Below, piece after piece: positions 27,337 through 36,304 of a stretch of DNA of 40,422 bases. Under the pieces are notes generated by a model. It saw only the letters and a program-made list of their open reading frames with translations. It was not told where the DNA came from and searched no databases. A program made the translations under genes and the position numbers. Origin of the DNA: a virus; the IMG/VR virus record IMGVR_UViG_3300031999_000077, positions 1 to 40,422 of that record, one strand, 5' to 3'. Position 1 is the stretch's first letter. The number at the start of each line of letters is the position of its first letter.

Positions 27337-29058
27337 TCAATCCTCTTGTGCCGGAATCCCCGTACCCTTAATCCAGCGCCTCGGAGGACGATGCCTAATG
27401 ACCGCCTGCGCCTCATTCCGATGCGTCAAGACGACGGGTTTAATTGTTGGACCCCGCTCCGGGATAAAGGCCAACACCTGGCGAGTCTCCACGATCAAAT
27501 AGTCAACTACGTCGGAGAATTGCTCCTGTTGGCCTTCCTGGACTGCAAGACAGATGATTAGATCGAGCAGGGCCGCATCGGAGACTTGGATTTGAACGCC
27601 TTCCGCCGTCACCAAGTCTATCGTGGCGCCGGATAGTGTCGCCTCATCGGATACCTGGGTCTGCGCGCCTTCCTGGGCTGTCAGATAATGTTCTTGACTG
27701 ATTACCGGAGTATCCGCTATCTGTATCTGAACCGCCTCGACCGGGATGAGGTCGATTGCGCCGACAACCTCAAGGGCCGCCCCGTCAGATGTTTGGACCT
27801 GGCTTCCTTCTTGAGCCGCCAGTTGATGTTCTTGGCTAACCGTCGGAACGTCGCCCGTCTGCAGCTGATAGCCTTCAGCCGCCGCGAGTTGGTGTTCCTG
27901 CGTAAGTGCCTGGCCATCCGATATTTGTATTTGAGCGTCTTCATCAACAGCCAGCTGGTGTTCCTGACTCAATACCGAAGTATCCGATATCTGAATTTGC
28001 ACACCCTCTGCCGCCGTCAGGATATGGGTTTGAGTAAGCATCGGAGAATCCGAGGCTTGAGTCTGATTGCCTTCTGCGGCTATAAGTTGATGCTCTTGTG
28101 TTAATACTGAAGCATCGGACAGTTGCGTCTGCGTCCCCTCCGCGATAATGAGAGCATGGACCTGCGTCAGCGCGGGCGCATCGGATATTTCAACCTGCAT
28201 CCCCTCATCCGGGACGAGATCGATTGCCGCCGATTCCTCCGTTATCGTTGCTTGGTCCGAAAGTTGCGTCTGCATTCCTTCTGTGACGGATAGGGTATGT
28301 TCTTGTGTCAAGGCCGGGGCGTCCGAAAGTTCGGTCTGATAACTCTCGGTTACTGTCAGAATATGTGTCTGTGTTAGGGGGGATGTATCCGATAGTTGGG
28401 TTTCGTTTCCTTCGGCAGTAACGAAAGCGATGGCCGTCGGGTTCAGGGCTATCGCATGCCCGCTGCTAACGGCTGAGGTGAATGTGCTCAGCGAATGAGC
28501 GTCAATGGCATCCGTGCCGGATTTTACTCCGCTAAATATAGCCAGGGCGCAATAGGTACTATAGGCGACGGCATAACCAAGTGTGATAGTCGCCGTCGGA
28601 TCGGACCCTGAACAGGCCGAGGCCGTCCCACCGGCGGCATTACTACCGACGATAAGGACTAAGCACGAATTCGTGACGGTCGGCGTCGGGACGGCTATCG
28701 AAGTCCCGGCCGCGTTAATCTGCTGATCCGCTACATTGATTGGACTTATTGGATCGACTCCGGTCCAGGCCGACACCTCCCCCCGGTTGCGTCCCGTTGC
28801 AGAGGTAAATGTAAATGTCGTAGCATCGACATCGGCTTGGACCGCGATCTTCCAGAGTACCGCCGAGCGGGAGCTGGCTGTGTTGGATTGTGCACCGACT
28901 ATGGTCCAGCCCGATAATGCGATGGTTCCGCTCGTGGCCTTGAATACAACATGGGCCAGCATGAAATCGCCGAGGGCCAGACCTGCAGGCTTTGTAATAA
29001 CACAAGTCGTAGAATTCGCCCCAGGGCTTGCTCCGATGGATCGCAAAGAAATAGCCAA
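27337..29058 (-). CDS. fibre-type virion protein with 22-residue repeats
   Basis: 573 residues from TTG 29058, with AAGGAG upstream. Residues about 1-210 form a beta-rich lectin-like domain (ISLRSIGASPGANSTTCVI, NCLVLIVGSN style); a similar domain occurs inside the giant beta-helix protein. Residues about 212-530 are 14 copies of a 22-residue unit of form EG.Q.Q.SD..x.LTQEH.L..A, with occasional longer spacers. A short C-terminal domain ends RHRPPRRWIKGTG. Repeats of this type form extended shafts in phage fibres and let length vary by unequal recombination. Likely surface-exposed. Confidence 0.72.
   Translation of the reverse strand: MAISLRSIGASPGANSTTCVITKPAGLALGDFMLAHVVFKATSGTIALSGWTIVGAQSNTASSRSAVLWKIAVQADVDATTFTFTSATGRNRGEVSAWTGVDPISPINVADQQINAAGTSIAVPTPTVTNSCLVLIVGSNAAGGTASACSGSDPTATITLGYAVAYSTYCALAIFSGVKSGTDAIDAHSLSTFTSAVSSGHAIALNPTAIAFVTAEGNETQLSDTSPLTQTHILTVTESYQTELSDAPALTQEHTLSVTEGMQTQLSDQATITEESAAIDLVPDEGMQVEISDAPALTQVHALIIAEGTQTQLSDASVLTQEHQLIAAEGNQTQASDSPMLTQTHILTAAEGVQIQISDTSVLSQEHQLAVDEDAQIQISDGQALTQEHQLAAAEGYQLQTGDVPTVSQEHQLAAQEGSQVQTSDGAALEVVGAIDLIPVEAVQIQIADTPVISQEHYLTAQEGAQTQVSDEATLSGATIDLVTAEGVQIQVSDAALLDLIICLAVQEGQQEQFSDVVDYLIVETRQVLAFIPERGPTIKPVVLTHRNEAQAVIRHRPPRRWIKGTGIPAQED
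27480..28425 (-). repeat. tandem 66-bp coding repeats
   Basis: About fourteen units of roughly 66 bases each encode EG(x)Q(x)Q(x)SD plus LTQEHQLA-type segments, with irregular 60- to 78-base units interspersed. The repeat is recognisable in DNA and protein but units differ at many sites, so it is old rather than a fresh expansion. It lies wholly within the 573-residue fibre-type gene. Confidence 0.8.
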
Positions 29059-29067
29059 GTAAACTCC

Positions 29068-29442
29068 TTACGCCACGTCCCTTATTTCGTCCACGTCGGT
29101 CGCCGGGAAGTTGACCAGGTTGCCGTTCGTCAACACCTGGCTCGTCAAGGTTCCGACCAGAAGCAGCGTCGTTGTGGCCTCGATGCCAAGAGCATAATGC
29201 GTCGCCGTCCCGTCGTGATCGACGGTGAATCCGTTTTGGGCCGCGAGAATGAGCTTCCGGCCCGATGTGTCCCCATTGGCCTTCGAGAAGTCGCCGCCGG
29301 TCAGGATGTGGGTTGCCAGATCAACCGTGTCCCGAGCATTAGCATAGCTCGACGGTTCAGCCGAGCAGATGAAAAGCCGGGTGGCCGCTCCAATCTGATC
29401 CAGCATCAGATCGATGATCGCATCCGGAATAAGTTTTGCCAT
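29068..29442 (-). CDS. small conserved virion-region protein
   Basis: 124 residues starting MAKLIPDAIIDLMLDQIG. The N-terminal helix is followed by beta strands with ATRLFICSAEPSSYANA and TATHYALGI. This 'MAKLIPDA..D.ml..i..A' protein is common in phage tail and fibre regions with no assigned function. GGAGGATAAC precedes ATG 29442. It separates the repeat fibre from the giant beta-helix gene; a virion role is inferred from position only. Confidence 0.65.
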   Translation of the reverse strand: MAKLIPDAIIDLMLDQIGAATRLFICSAEPSSYANARDTVDLATHILTGGDFSKANGDTSGRKLILAAQNGFTVDHDGTATHYALGIEATTTLLLVGTLTSQVLTNGNLVNFPATDVDEIRDVA

Positions 29443-29457
29443 GTTATCCTCCTAAGT

Positions 29458-32400
29458 TTATTTGATTATGCTCAATAACCATCCCTTCGGGATTAACGTA
29501 AATGCCGCCGCGCCGCTTGCGAATCCCTCGGGCCGGGTGGCGATGACGTTTCCCGTGCGTGCGCCCGAAGGCACACGGAAGGTGAGTACGGTATCGGCCC
29601 AAGTTAGCACCGTCGCAGATATACCATTAACCGTCACCGTTCCTGCCGATGCCCCGAACGCAGTCCCCGTCAATGTGAGTGTTGCGCCCGTTCGCGCCTT
29701 GTTTGGCGTAAGACTCGTTATCGCGGGATAGACAAACTCATACGCCCCGATATCTGGCGCACTGCCTTGCGGAACGCTCGTCCCCGCATAATCTTGCGTC
29801 AGCCCGACATTCGTCCCCGCGTTGATGCAGGGGGAGATGGGCTGGGGGGTGAAGTCGGGTGTTACGATAGACACAAATTTCGGGTCGGCGTTGACGCTGT
29901 TGACATCATTCCCCAATGCCTGCCATTGGGCAAAGTTGTAATCGGCTACCCCGCTGATAGTAAATTTTGGAGCATTGACTCCTGTATAAAAGCAGTTGTA
30001 ATTGATATCCAATCCGGTGCGGGTTTCCCCGCCCTCCATCCATATCAGGGTATTGTCGGCAAAGTCGCTGTAAAAGATATTGTTCTTTACTATTGTATCT
30101 ATTTGGTCATCAGCCAAAGAAACGCAACTCTTATATTTGTAAACCGTATTATTAAGAATCTGAAGGTTATCTACGGCGAATCCATACGGTGGCCCAGGAA
30201 CGCCTTCCCACCTGAAAAGACTAAATGCATATCCCGAAGTGTTGTCCGTTCCGTCTATGATATTGTATCGCCAGGTTATATCTTGCCCCCCATCACAGGC
30301 AAAGGCCGTCCCGAGAGGCTTGAGGTAATTATGTTCCCAAATAATATCATTACAAAACCAATCGCCCTTGAATCCGGCGGCATCTCCGGTGCTGGTGTTT
30401 CCCTGGACTAAGACATCTTCAATGTAGTCGGTGGGACTGTTTCCGCTTATATTTAAGGCGAATCCAGTTCCCCCATCTGGTACACACGCTATCCCATTAT
30501 CAATAAATTCATTGTCCAAAATTTGAAGCCCGGTCGAAACCCCGTGTCCCGATGTGGCGAATCCCCCAAGACCAGCCGCAAGTCCGTGAGTGTACGCCTG
30601 TCGGATAGTGCAACGCTGGACTATGAGATCATCAAATTCCCCGGAAGCGGTATCAATCCAGACGTTGTGTCCGTTGGATTTTCTGAGCCCTAAATCCTGA
30701 ACGGTTATATAACTCTTGTTGTTGAGGCTAATACACATCGCCCAATAGCCCGCCTCGATGGTATGGGCAGTCGGATCGTCATATAGATATATCCTGGTAT
30801 TTACCGTGTCGTCATACCATTCACCAGTAACCAACGATGCCTTAGATGTGGTATTCTTAGTAAGAAGCGTATCATCAAAAAATACTTGATTAGGCTGTAT
30901 CGAATAGGAGACATTCCATTGGTCAAGTGCCTTCACGGTATGACCGGAAGGGTTGTCATAGATATAAATCCTGCTGTTTCCGGTGTCCTTGAACCATTCT
31001 CCCGTTGCGAGGGTTTCTTTAGACACCTCATTTTCGACCATAAGAACGTCATCGTAATACATCGCTGTCGGCGCTTCGGTGTAAGTGGCATAATAGGGGA
31101 GTGCCCCGCCCTGATAAAGCTTGATGCCCATTTCATAGGTTGCATAATTGGATGCGGATGTTTTGTTTCCATACCAATTTACATAATTTCCCGACCATGA
31201 ACTGCCCGTGGTATCTACATAGAGAGATAAGCAATTAGTTCCATCATACGAAGAATCTGATCTCCTGATAATAAGTCCGTATGAGTTTCCATTAACGATT
31301 GCGGCATTCATGCCAGTAAATTTTACTACTCCCACACCAGTTACTAATTGTGCGGCTGACGCACCGACAAGCGTCCCCAAGCTGGTCCCGTCCATGTTAT
31401 AAATTTCAGCAACAACATTTTGGCTGAACGTCCCCCACTCATAACTGAACTCCACCTCTAATGCGCTAATGGTATAATTATTATCGGCAACCCAGGCCCC
31501 TTGACCGACATATATCCTTGAATCGAGGCTAAAAACTTTAATGCCCGCATTATTAGTTGGTTTATTAAGGACTACCGTCTCCCCTTCTGCCGTCCAGGTG
31601 GAGTAGGTTACACGCTCCAAAAATCCGGTATAGATGTTTGAACCGTTGATAATTGGCTTCTCCCCCGTCCCATACGCCCCGAAGGTGATGGGCAGGCCAG
31701 CAGAACCAGAGGAGGGAACGAGCAGACGTTCGCGCCAAGTTTCGCCGCGCTTGAAATCTATATTATCGCCCCCATAGAACGTCGTAGCGTTTACCTTGGC
31801 TATCGTCTTCCAGGCCAGGGCTTCAGTCAGGCCGGTGTCGCTGTCAAGCCCAGTAGTGAAGTCAACATAATAAGTGACGGCGAGGCCGGTCCCAGTCAAG
31901 GCGATATCATAGGGGTTCTCGTCTGTATCGTTATTCCCAATAGCAATCGCCGCCACCTTTGCCCCTGGAGAAGTAGGGCTGAATCGAAGGGTAAAATGGA
32001 CATGCGCACTTCCTGCAATCGGGGTCGTCGGTTGCGCCTGGACACTAAATTGGTTAGCGTTAGTCCCTGTAATTGTGATAATCGGAGTTCCACTTAAAGT
32101 CAGATTCTCATCTCCGGGGTTTTCTATCGTGAACGTCTGGTCTGTATCGCTTCCCCTTGTCTTGGAGCCGAAGGCAAAGGTCCCACCGTCCTGAATGTTG
32201 GTAGAATCGTATTTAATGTTTATTTCCGATTCACCCACACCACCCTGATATTCATGGGCTCCTATATCCGGTGCGCCACCAGTGGGTACAGGGTTGCCCC
32301 AATAGTCTTCGATCAGGCCAACATTAACTCCGGTATCGCGGCAGGGGGAATCTATGACAATTTCATAATCCACAGCGGTTGTCCCACCGGCATTGGCAAA

Positions 32401-35400
32401 ATCGGGATTCTCCCACTTCCCGTTAGTGTCCCATCCGGTATCTGTCTTGTATTGAGCGAAATCATCAGAATGATAAGAGACTCCTGCGATATAAGTATAT
32501 CTTTGCACGCCTCCCCCAGTATTGTACCAGCAGTTGTAATCACAGGCATCTATGGAACTGGCAAGCTCGGCCGTAAAAGCAGCTTTCAATAAATTATTCT
32601 GTACGGCGATGTTGTTTTTGACCGTGACATGAGTTACCAAAGAGTCAACGTATATTCTGGACTCAACATCAGTAAGAGGATGGTGGTCATAAACGGTATT
32701 ATTGTACAGATAAACATAATCACAATAATCGAGAACCGAAATCCCCACTCCACACGCACGTCTGACAATATTATATGCTACAGTAGTATTTGTAAGTGTC
32801 GAAGCGGCATTTCCAGACGGTTGAATTCCAGCCATGCTATACGCAGGACTCGCGAAATCATCCGTTGTATAAACATAGTTCCGCAAGACAGAGGTGTTGG
32901 TCACTGTGCCGCCGGCATTCGGGCCCATTATGTCTATTCCGGTGTGATAGCAGTTATAGATTTCATTTCCGCTAACGGTAACATTGGTCGTGGTCTGGCC
33001 CGTTGTTCCCCCTACAACATAAATCCCGTGTGTCCCTGCATCATAAATCAAATTATTTGATACAGTTGAATATGAACCCCTGATGACAATACAATTAGCA
33101 TCTGCCGCATCCCAGGCTCCGGCATGATGGAGCGTACAGGAATCTATCGTTGCGTTAGTCCCAGTTACGCCGTTTTTTATCGCAGACGCAGCAACATAGG
33201 CGACTTCTATATCCTGAATAGTGATGTACGACTTTGTCGAAAATTCGATGCCGTAACTCCTGGCCGCATTTTCAACCGAAGCATATCTCGAATCTGGGTC
33301 GGTAGCGGCATAGACATAAAGTCTATCGTTGGGATCATCCCACCACCAGTCATATTCAGCAGTTAGGGTAGCTTTTGAGGCTTTTTCCCTACCCCATTTA
33401 ATTGATCCGTCGGTATTGATAAACCAAACTACCGTAGGGTCAGCGGTGCAGGTTGCGTACCATCTATTGGGTGTCGGACTACCCTTGAAGGTGGCAATCA
33501 ATCCGCCGCATTTTACAGCTGTTGTCCAGGTATATGTCGTTTCGTACGCTCCGGTTGCGGCGGTGACTCTGGTAGCCAGCGAGTGATTTGTACCATGTTT
33601 CGACTCGACAAAGGAATTAGTGTAACTTACCGCGTTTCCGGTTGCCCCACTCATCCAAAATCCGGCAATACATAATTCCACGGCAGCGGTCGTCGTAGGT
33701 GTCGTTCCGCTTGACCAAGCCGTAACGTTAGCGCCGCTATAAGTGTTATACTGAACCTGATCGAGTACCGGACTTGATAAACCGGAATATTCCGCAATTT
33801 CCATGGCCGTTGACGTACTTCCTGTCCAGACAACAACCACATCCTTGCTTTCGCTTGCTCCCGCAACCTTATAAAATAGGGCCGTCCACGAAGTTGAACT
33901 CATCTGGACACCGACAGCTTTGGTAAATCCGGATATAGAAGCATTGGTATCCGATCCTACTCCCTTGGCGAAAGCCAAAAGCAGATTTCCCTGGGTAGGA
34001 GTATTAGTATACGATGTTGTTACAGTATCTGCGCTGGCTGAGTTATAAGCCCAGTCCTGGACCTTAGTGATAGTCTCAGAAACCTCTTCAGTCCACGTCG
34101 AGAGTTGCTCCGATCCATAAATCTTCGGCTTATCCCCTGTCCCAAATGCCCCGAAGGTAATGGGATGGCCCGATGTACCGGATGAGGGGACGGTCAACTG
34201 TTCACGCCAGGTCTGTCCCTTGCGAAAATAGATGATATCGTCAGGAACGAATGTGCGGGCGTTTACGTCTGCTATTGTCTTGAAAACAAAATCAGTACCT
34301 GTACTCGTAGAAAAGGTAACGGGATTATAAGTCGTGAAGTCGGGCGTAGCACTCCCGACGTAGGTATCCGTGATTGATGAGTCGACATAATAGACGGCAT
34401 TGACTCCCGTATATTCATGGCCGCCCATGTCGGGATCATCGCCTCGCGCAGTTTCAAAATAATCTTCAGTGACTTCCGCAAGTACAACCGCCGCCCCGAT
34501 TGCCGGTGAAGTATATAGAATCTTGAAATAATTAGCCGTGAGTGTACCAGCACCCGATGGGGGAGTCTTGGCTACCTTGGGGTCACCGACCACATCGCCA
34601 GTCCCCTGAGCTGCCGCGATAGGCGTCTTGCTCCAGCAATTATAGGAAAAAGTCAGCCCCGAATGCGAGGACTCAACATAGATTGGGACGCGCTGCGAAT
34701 CTTCCTCAATGACTATGTTGTTTGTGAATACGCAGTCAATATAGGATGTAGTATCCGGCCTAATAAAAACACCCATGTTATAACCCTCACCGATGTTTCC
34801 GGTAGAATTGATGAAGGTATTATAGGCACAGAAAAACCCGTTGAGTTCTGCCGTACCCGTATAAGTTTCCATGTTGATGCGGCAGTTGTAGACGAAATTA
34901 TTGTAAACGGCTATGTCATAGGGGGTTCCCGTTTCGCATGAGATTGTGATGCCAGCCGTATTTGAATAAGCCGGTTTGGTATTATAAACGATATTCCGCC
35001 TGACTATCGTATGCGTGGGTGAATCTATGTAAATATTGTAGTTTTGTTTAGTGTTGTAGACGATACAATCTTCGATGATGGAATAAGTCGCGCTGGAATA
35101 GGCGTTAAGACCCTCGCCCATATTCTCATAAGAGATACAATTCTTGATGGTTCCATGAGAACCAACTGTGGCAATCCCGGAACCCCACGGAATAGCCACA
35201 AGTCCATTTTCCGTCATAGTACAACCGTCAAATGTGTTATAGGATCCACCCAAGCACATCCCGGCTTGGTAACATCCATTGCCAAAAATGTTATAACCCG
35301 TATTGTGATTCCCCGCGATGGCAAAGAGCGCACCATCTGATCGAGTAAAAGTCATATTGCTGATCGTCGTATAAGCGCCCTGCAACTCTACCAAGTAATA

Positions 35401-35751
35401 ATCATATCCAATGCCGGGTAGGGTATATTCACCATCAACGATAACTTCTTCATCACCATAATTCGTCACGGTTATTGGGCTACCGGATGTCCCGACAACA
35501 TCTAAGTAAATACGTTCATGGTATGTCCCCGCCCGAACCTCAATCGCGTCTCCGGCGGAAATGTGGGCATTGGCATAGGTGAATGTCAACCACGGCCCAT
35601 TTGTTCCGCTCACCCAGGCCGGGGCAAGTCCATCCCAAGAGTTATTGCCAGCCGTGGAGACGTAGTAGGTCGTACCAGCAGCGTGAAGAAACGGATTGCA
35701 AAGGCAAGCCAAAAATGCGATTATCAGAAAAGCCCTTGAAAATCTGTGCAT
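29458..35751 (-). CDS. giant exported right-handed beta-helix protein (2097 residues)
   Basis: From ATG 35751 the first 25 residues (MHRFSRAFLIIAFLACLCNP) are a Sec signal peptide with an AA-like cleavage site. Three parallel beta-helix modules begin near residues 30, 452 and 1294, with openings like YYVSTAGN or YYVDSS/YYVDFT and ends like APDIGAHEY, APDIGAYEF or DPDMGGHEY. Between them are a Hydin/Spd-2-type domain (about 1178-1290) and lectin-like inserts (about 575-775 and about 1360-1540); an IPT/TIG domain (about 2007-2085) closes the protein. The start at 35751 puts seven bases between AGGAGC and the ATG. Such architectures bind or cut polysaccharides on bacterial surfaces; here the phage context is unusual. 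Sites for catalysis are not evident. Confidence 0.82.
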   Translation of the reverse strand: MHRFSRAFLIIAFLACLCNPFLHAAGTTYYVSTAGNNSWDGLAPAWVSGTNGPWLTFTYANAHISAGDAIEVRAGTYHERIYLDVVGTSGSPITVTNYGDEEVIVDGEYTLPGIGYDYYLVELQGAYTTISNMTFTRSDGALFAIAGNHNTGYNIFGNGCYQAGMCLGGSYNTFDGCTMTENGLVAIPWGSGIATVGSHGTIKNCISYENMGEGLNAYSSATYSIIEDCIVYNTKQNYNIYIDSPTHTIVRRNIVYNTKPAYSNTAGITISCETGTPYDIAVYNNFVYNCRINMETYTGTAELNGFFCAYNTFINSTGNIGEGYNMGVFIRPDTTSYIDCVFTNNIVIEEDSQRVPIYVESSHSGLTFSYNCWSKTPIAAAQGTGDVVGDPKVAKTPPSGAGTLTANYFKILYTSPAIGAAVVLAEVTEDYFETARGDDPDMGGHEYTGVNAVYYVDSSITDTYVGSATPDFTTYNPVTFSTSTGTDFVFKTIADVNARTFVPDDIIYFRKGQTWREQLTVPSSGTSGHPITFGAFGTGDKPKIYGSEQLSTWTEEVSETITKVQDWAYNSASADTVTTSYTNTPTQGNLLLAFAKGVGSDTNASISGFTKAVGVQMSSTSWTALFYKVAGASESKDVVVVWTGSTSTAMEIAEYSGLSSPVLDQVQYNTYSGANVTAWSSGTTPTTTAAVELCIAGFWMSGATGNAVSYTNSFVESKHGTNHSLATRVTAATGAYETTYTWTTAVKCGGLIATFKGSPTPNRWYATCTADPTVVWFINTDGSIKWGREKASKATLTAEYDWWWDDPNDRLYVYAATDPDSRYASVENAARSYGIEFSTKSYITIQDIEVAYVAASAIKNGVTGTNATIDSCTLHHAGAWDAADANCIVIRGSYSTVSNNLIYDAGTHGIYVVGGTTGQTTTNVTVSGNEIYNCYHTGIDIMGPNAGGTVTNTSVLRNYVYTTDDFASPAYSMAGIQPSGNAASTLTNTTVAYNIVRRACGVGISVLDYCDYVYLYNNTVYDHHPLTDVESRIYVDSLVTHVTVKNNIAVQNNLLKAAFTAELASSIDACDYNCWYNTGGGVQRYTYIAGVSYHSDDFAQYKTDTGWDTNGKWENPDFANAGGTTAVDYEIVIDSPCRDTGVNVGLIEDYWGNPVPTGGAPDIGAHEYQGGVGESEINIKYDSTNIQDGGTFAFGSKTRGSDTDQTFTIENPGDENLTLSGTPIITITGTNANQFSVQAQPTTPIAGSAHVHFTLRFSPTSPGAKVAAIAIGNNDTDENPYDIALTGTGLAVTYYVDFTTGLDSDTGLTEALAWKTIAKVNATTFYGGDNIDFKRGETWRERLLVPSSGSAGLPITFGAYGTGEKPIINGSNIYTGFLERVTYSTWTAEGETVVLNKPTNNAGIKVFSLDSRIYVGQGAWVADNNYTISALEVEFSYEWGTFSQNVVAEIYNMDGTSLGTLVGASAAQLVTGVGVVKFTGMNAAIVNGNSYGLIIRRSDSSYDGTNCLSLYVDTTGSSWSGNYVNWYGNKTSASNYATYEMGIKLYQGGALPYYATYTEAPTAMYYDDVLMVENEVSKETLATGEWFKDTGNSRIYIYDNPSGHTVKALDQWNVSYSIQPNQVFFDDTLLTKNTTSKASLVTGEWYDDTVNTRIYLYDDPTAHTIEAGYWAMCISLNNKSYITVQDLGLRKSNGHNVWIDTASGEFDDLIVQRCTIRQAYTHGLAAGLGGFATSGHGVSTGLQILDNEFIDNGIACVPDGGTGFALNISGNSPTDYIEDVLVQGNTSTGDAAGFKGDWFCNDIIWEHNYLKPLGTAFACDGGQDITWRYNIIDGTDNTSGYAFSLFRWEGVPGPPYGFAVDNLQILNNTVYKYKSCVSLADDQIDTIVKNNIFYSDFADNTLIWMEGGETRTGLDINYNCFYTGVNAPKFTISGVADYNFAQWQALGNDVNSVNADPKFVSIVTPDFTPQPISPCINAGTNVGLTQDYAGTSVPQGSAPDIGAYEFVYPAITSLTPNKARTGATLTLTGTAFGASAGTVTVNGISATVLTWADTVLTFRVPSGARTGNVIATRPEGFASGAAAFTLIPKGWLLSIIK

Positions 35752-35778
35752 CACCATGCTCCTAAGTAAAGGGTTAGG

Positions 35779-35798
35779 GGGCGTGATAGCGCCCCCGC
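35779..35798 (-). terminator. GC hairpin before the giant gene
   Basis: GGGGGCG (35779-35785 on plus) and CGCCCCC (35792-35798) form a 7-bp perfect stem with a six-base loop in the 50-base gap between the exported 161-residue gene and the giant gene. On the minus strand it is followed by TAACCCTTT rather than a U-run, so it is at best a weak terminator. It could instead be an RNA processing or stability element that lowers expression of the 6.3 kb gene. Confidence 0.4.
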
Positions 35799-35801
35799 CT
35801 T

Positions 35802-36287
35802 TTAATAACTCAACTTCACATTAACTGCCGTCAGCGCATTTGCGCCATCCCCATTGACGATCTTCGATAACCGGATACGGTTTACCATAGGCACAAAGAA
35901 TGCCTGGGTCACACGAACCGTCGTGCCGCTTATAACGCCGTGATTCGTTGCGACTTCGATACACTCCAATCCGCTAATCGGTTCGACAAAATCCGTCCAG
36001 GTCGTCCCATCGTCATAACTCACTTGAAAATAGAACGATACCTTTGATGTACTCCCTGCCGCTCGCGTAAAAGTCACGGTCATCACGGTAAGGAGAACGG
36101 TGGAAACTTGGGGCATGGGCACTTCTACGCTCGTGAATCCCACTCCATTAACCTTTGTCTCCGCTGCGGTAAGCCCAATTGCCGCGGCCAGGAAGTCCCG
36201 ATTGGTGCGAATATACTGGGCGGACGCCAACACTGACATCGCCAAGGTCAAGATGATCGCGATGAAAATCGACTTTCTTTCTCTCAT
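35802..36287 (-). CDS. small exported protein, unknown function
   Basis: 161 residues. Residues 1-24 (MRERKSIFIAIILTLAMSVL, then ASAQ) are a clear signal peptide, with cleavage likely after ASA. The mature part is beta-rich (SVEVPMPQVSTVLLTVMTVTF, STSKVSFYFQVSYDD), like the beta-sandwich domains of phage fibre or adhesion-type proteins. GGAGAATAAC precedes ATG 36287. It and the giant protein are the only exported soluble proteins in the structural operon and are adjacent, so they may act together outside the cytoplasm. Confidence 0.7.
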   Translation of the reverse strand: MRERKSIFIAIILTLAMSVLASAQYIRTNRDFLAAAIGLTAAETKVNGVGFTSVEVPMPQVSTVLLTVMTVTFTRAAGSTSKVSFYFQVSYDDGTTWTDFVEPISGLECIEVATNHGVISGTTVRVTQAFFVPMVNRIRLSKIVNGDGANALTAVNVKLSY

Positions 36288-36304
36288 GTTATTCTCCTAA
36301 CGCA

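Noticed and set aside
27480-28425. Possible CRISPR-like array from regular repeats
   Set aside because: The repeats are in frame, encode a continuous protein with the 22-residue period, and vary in sequence without unique spacers.
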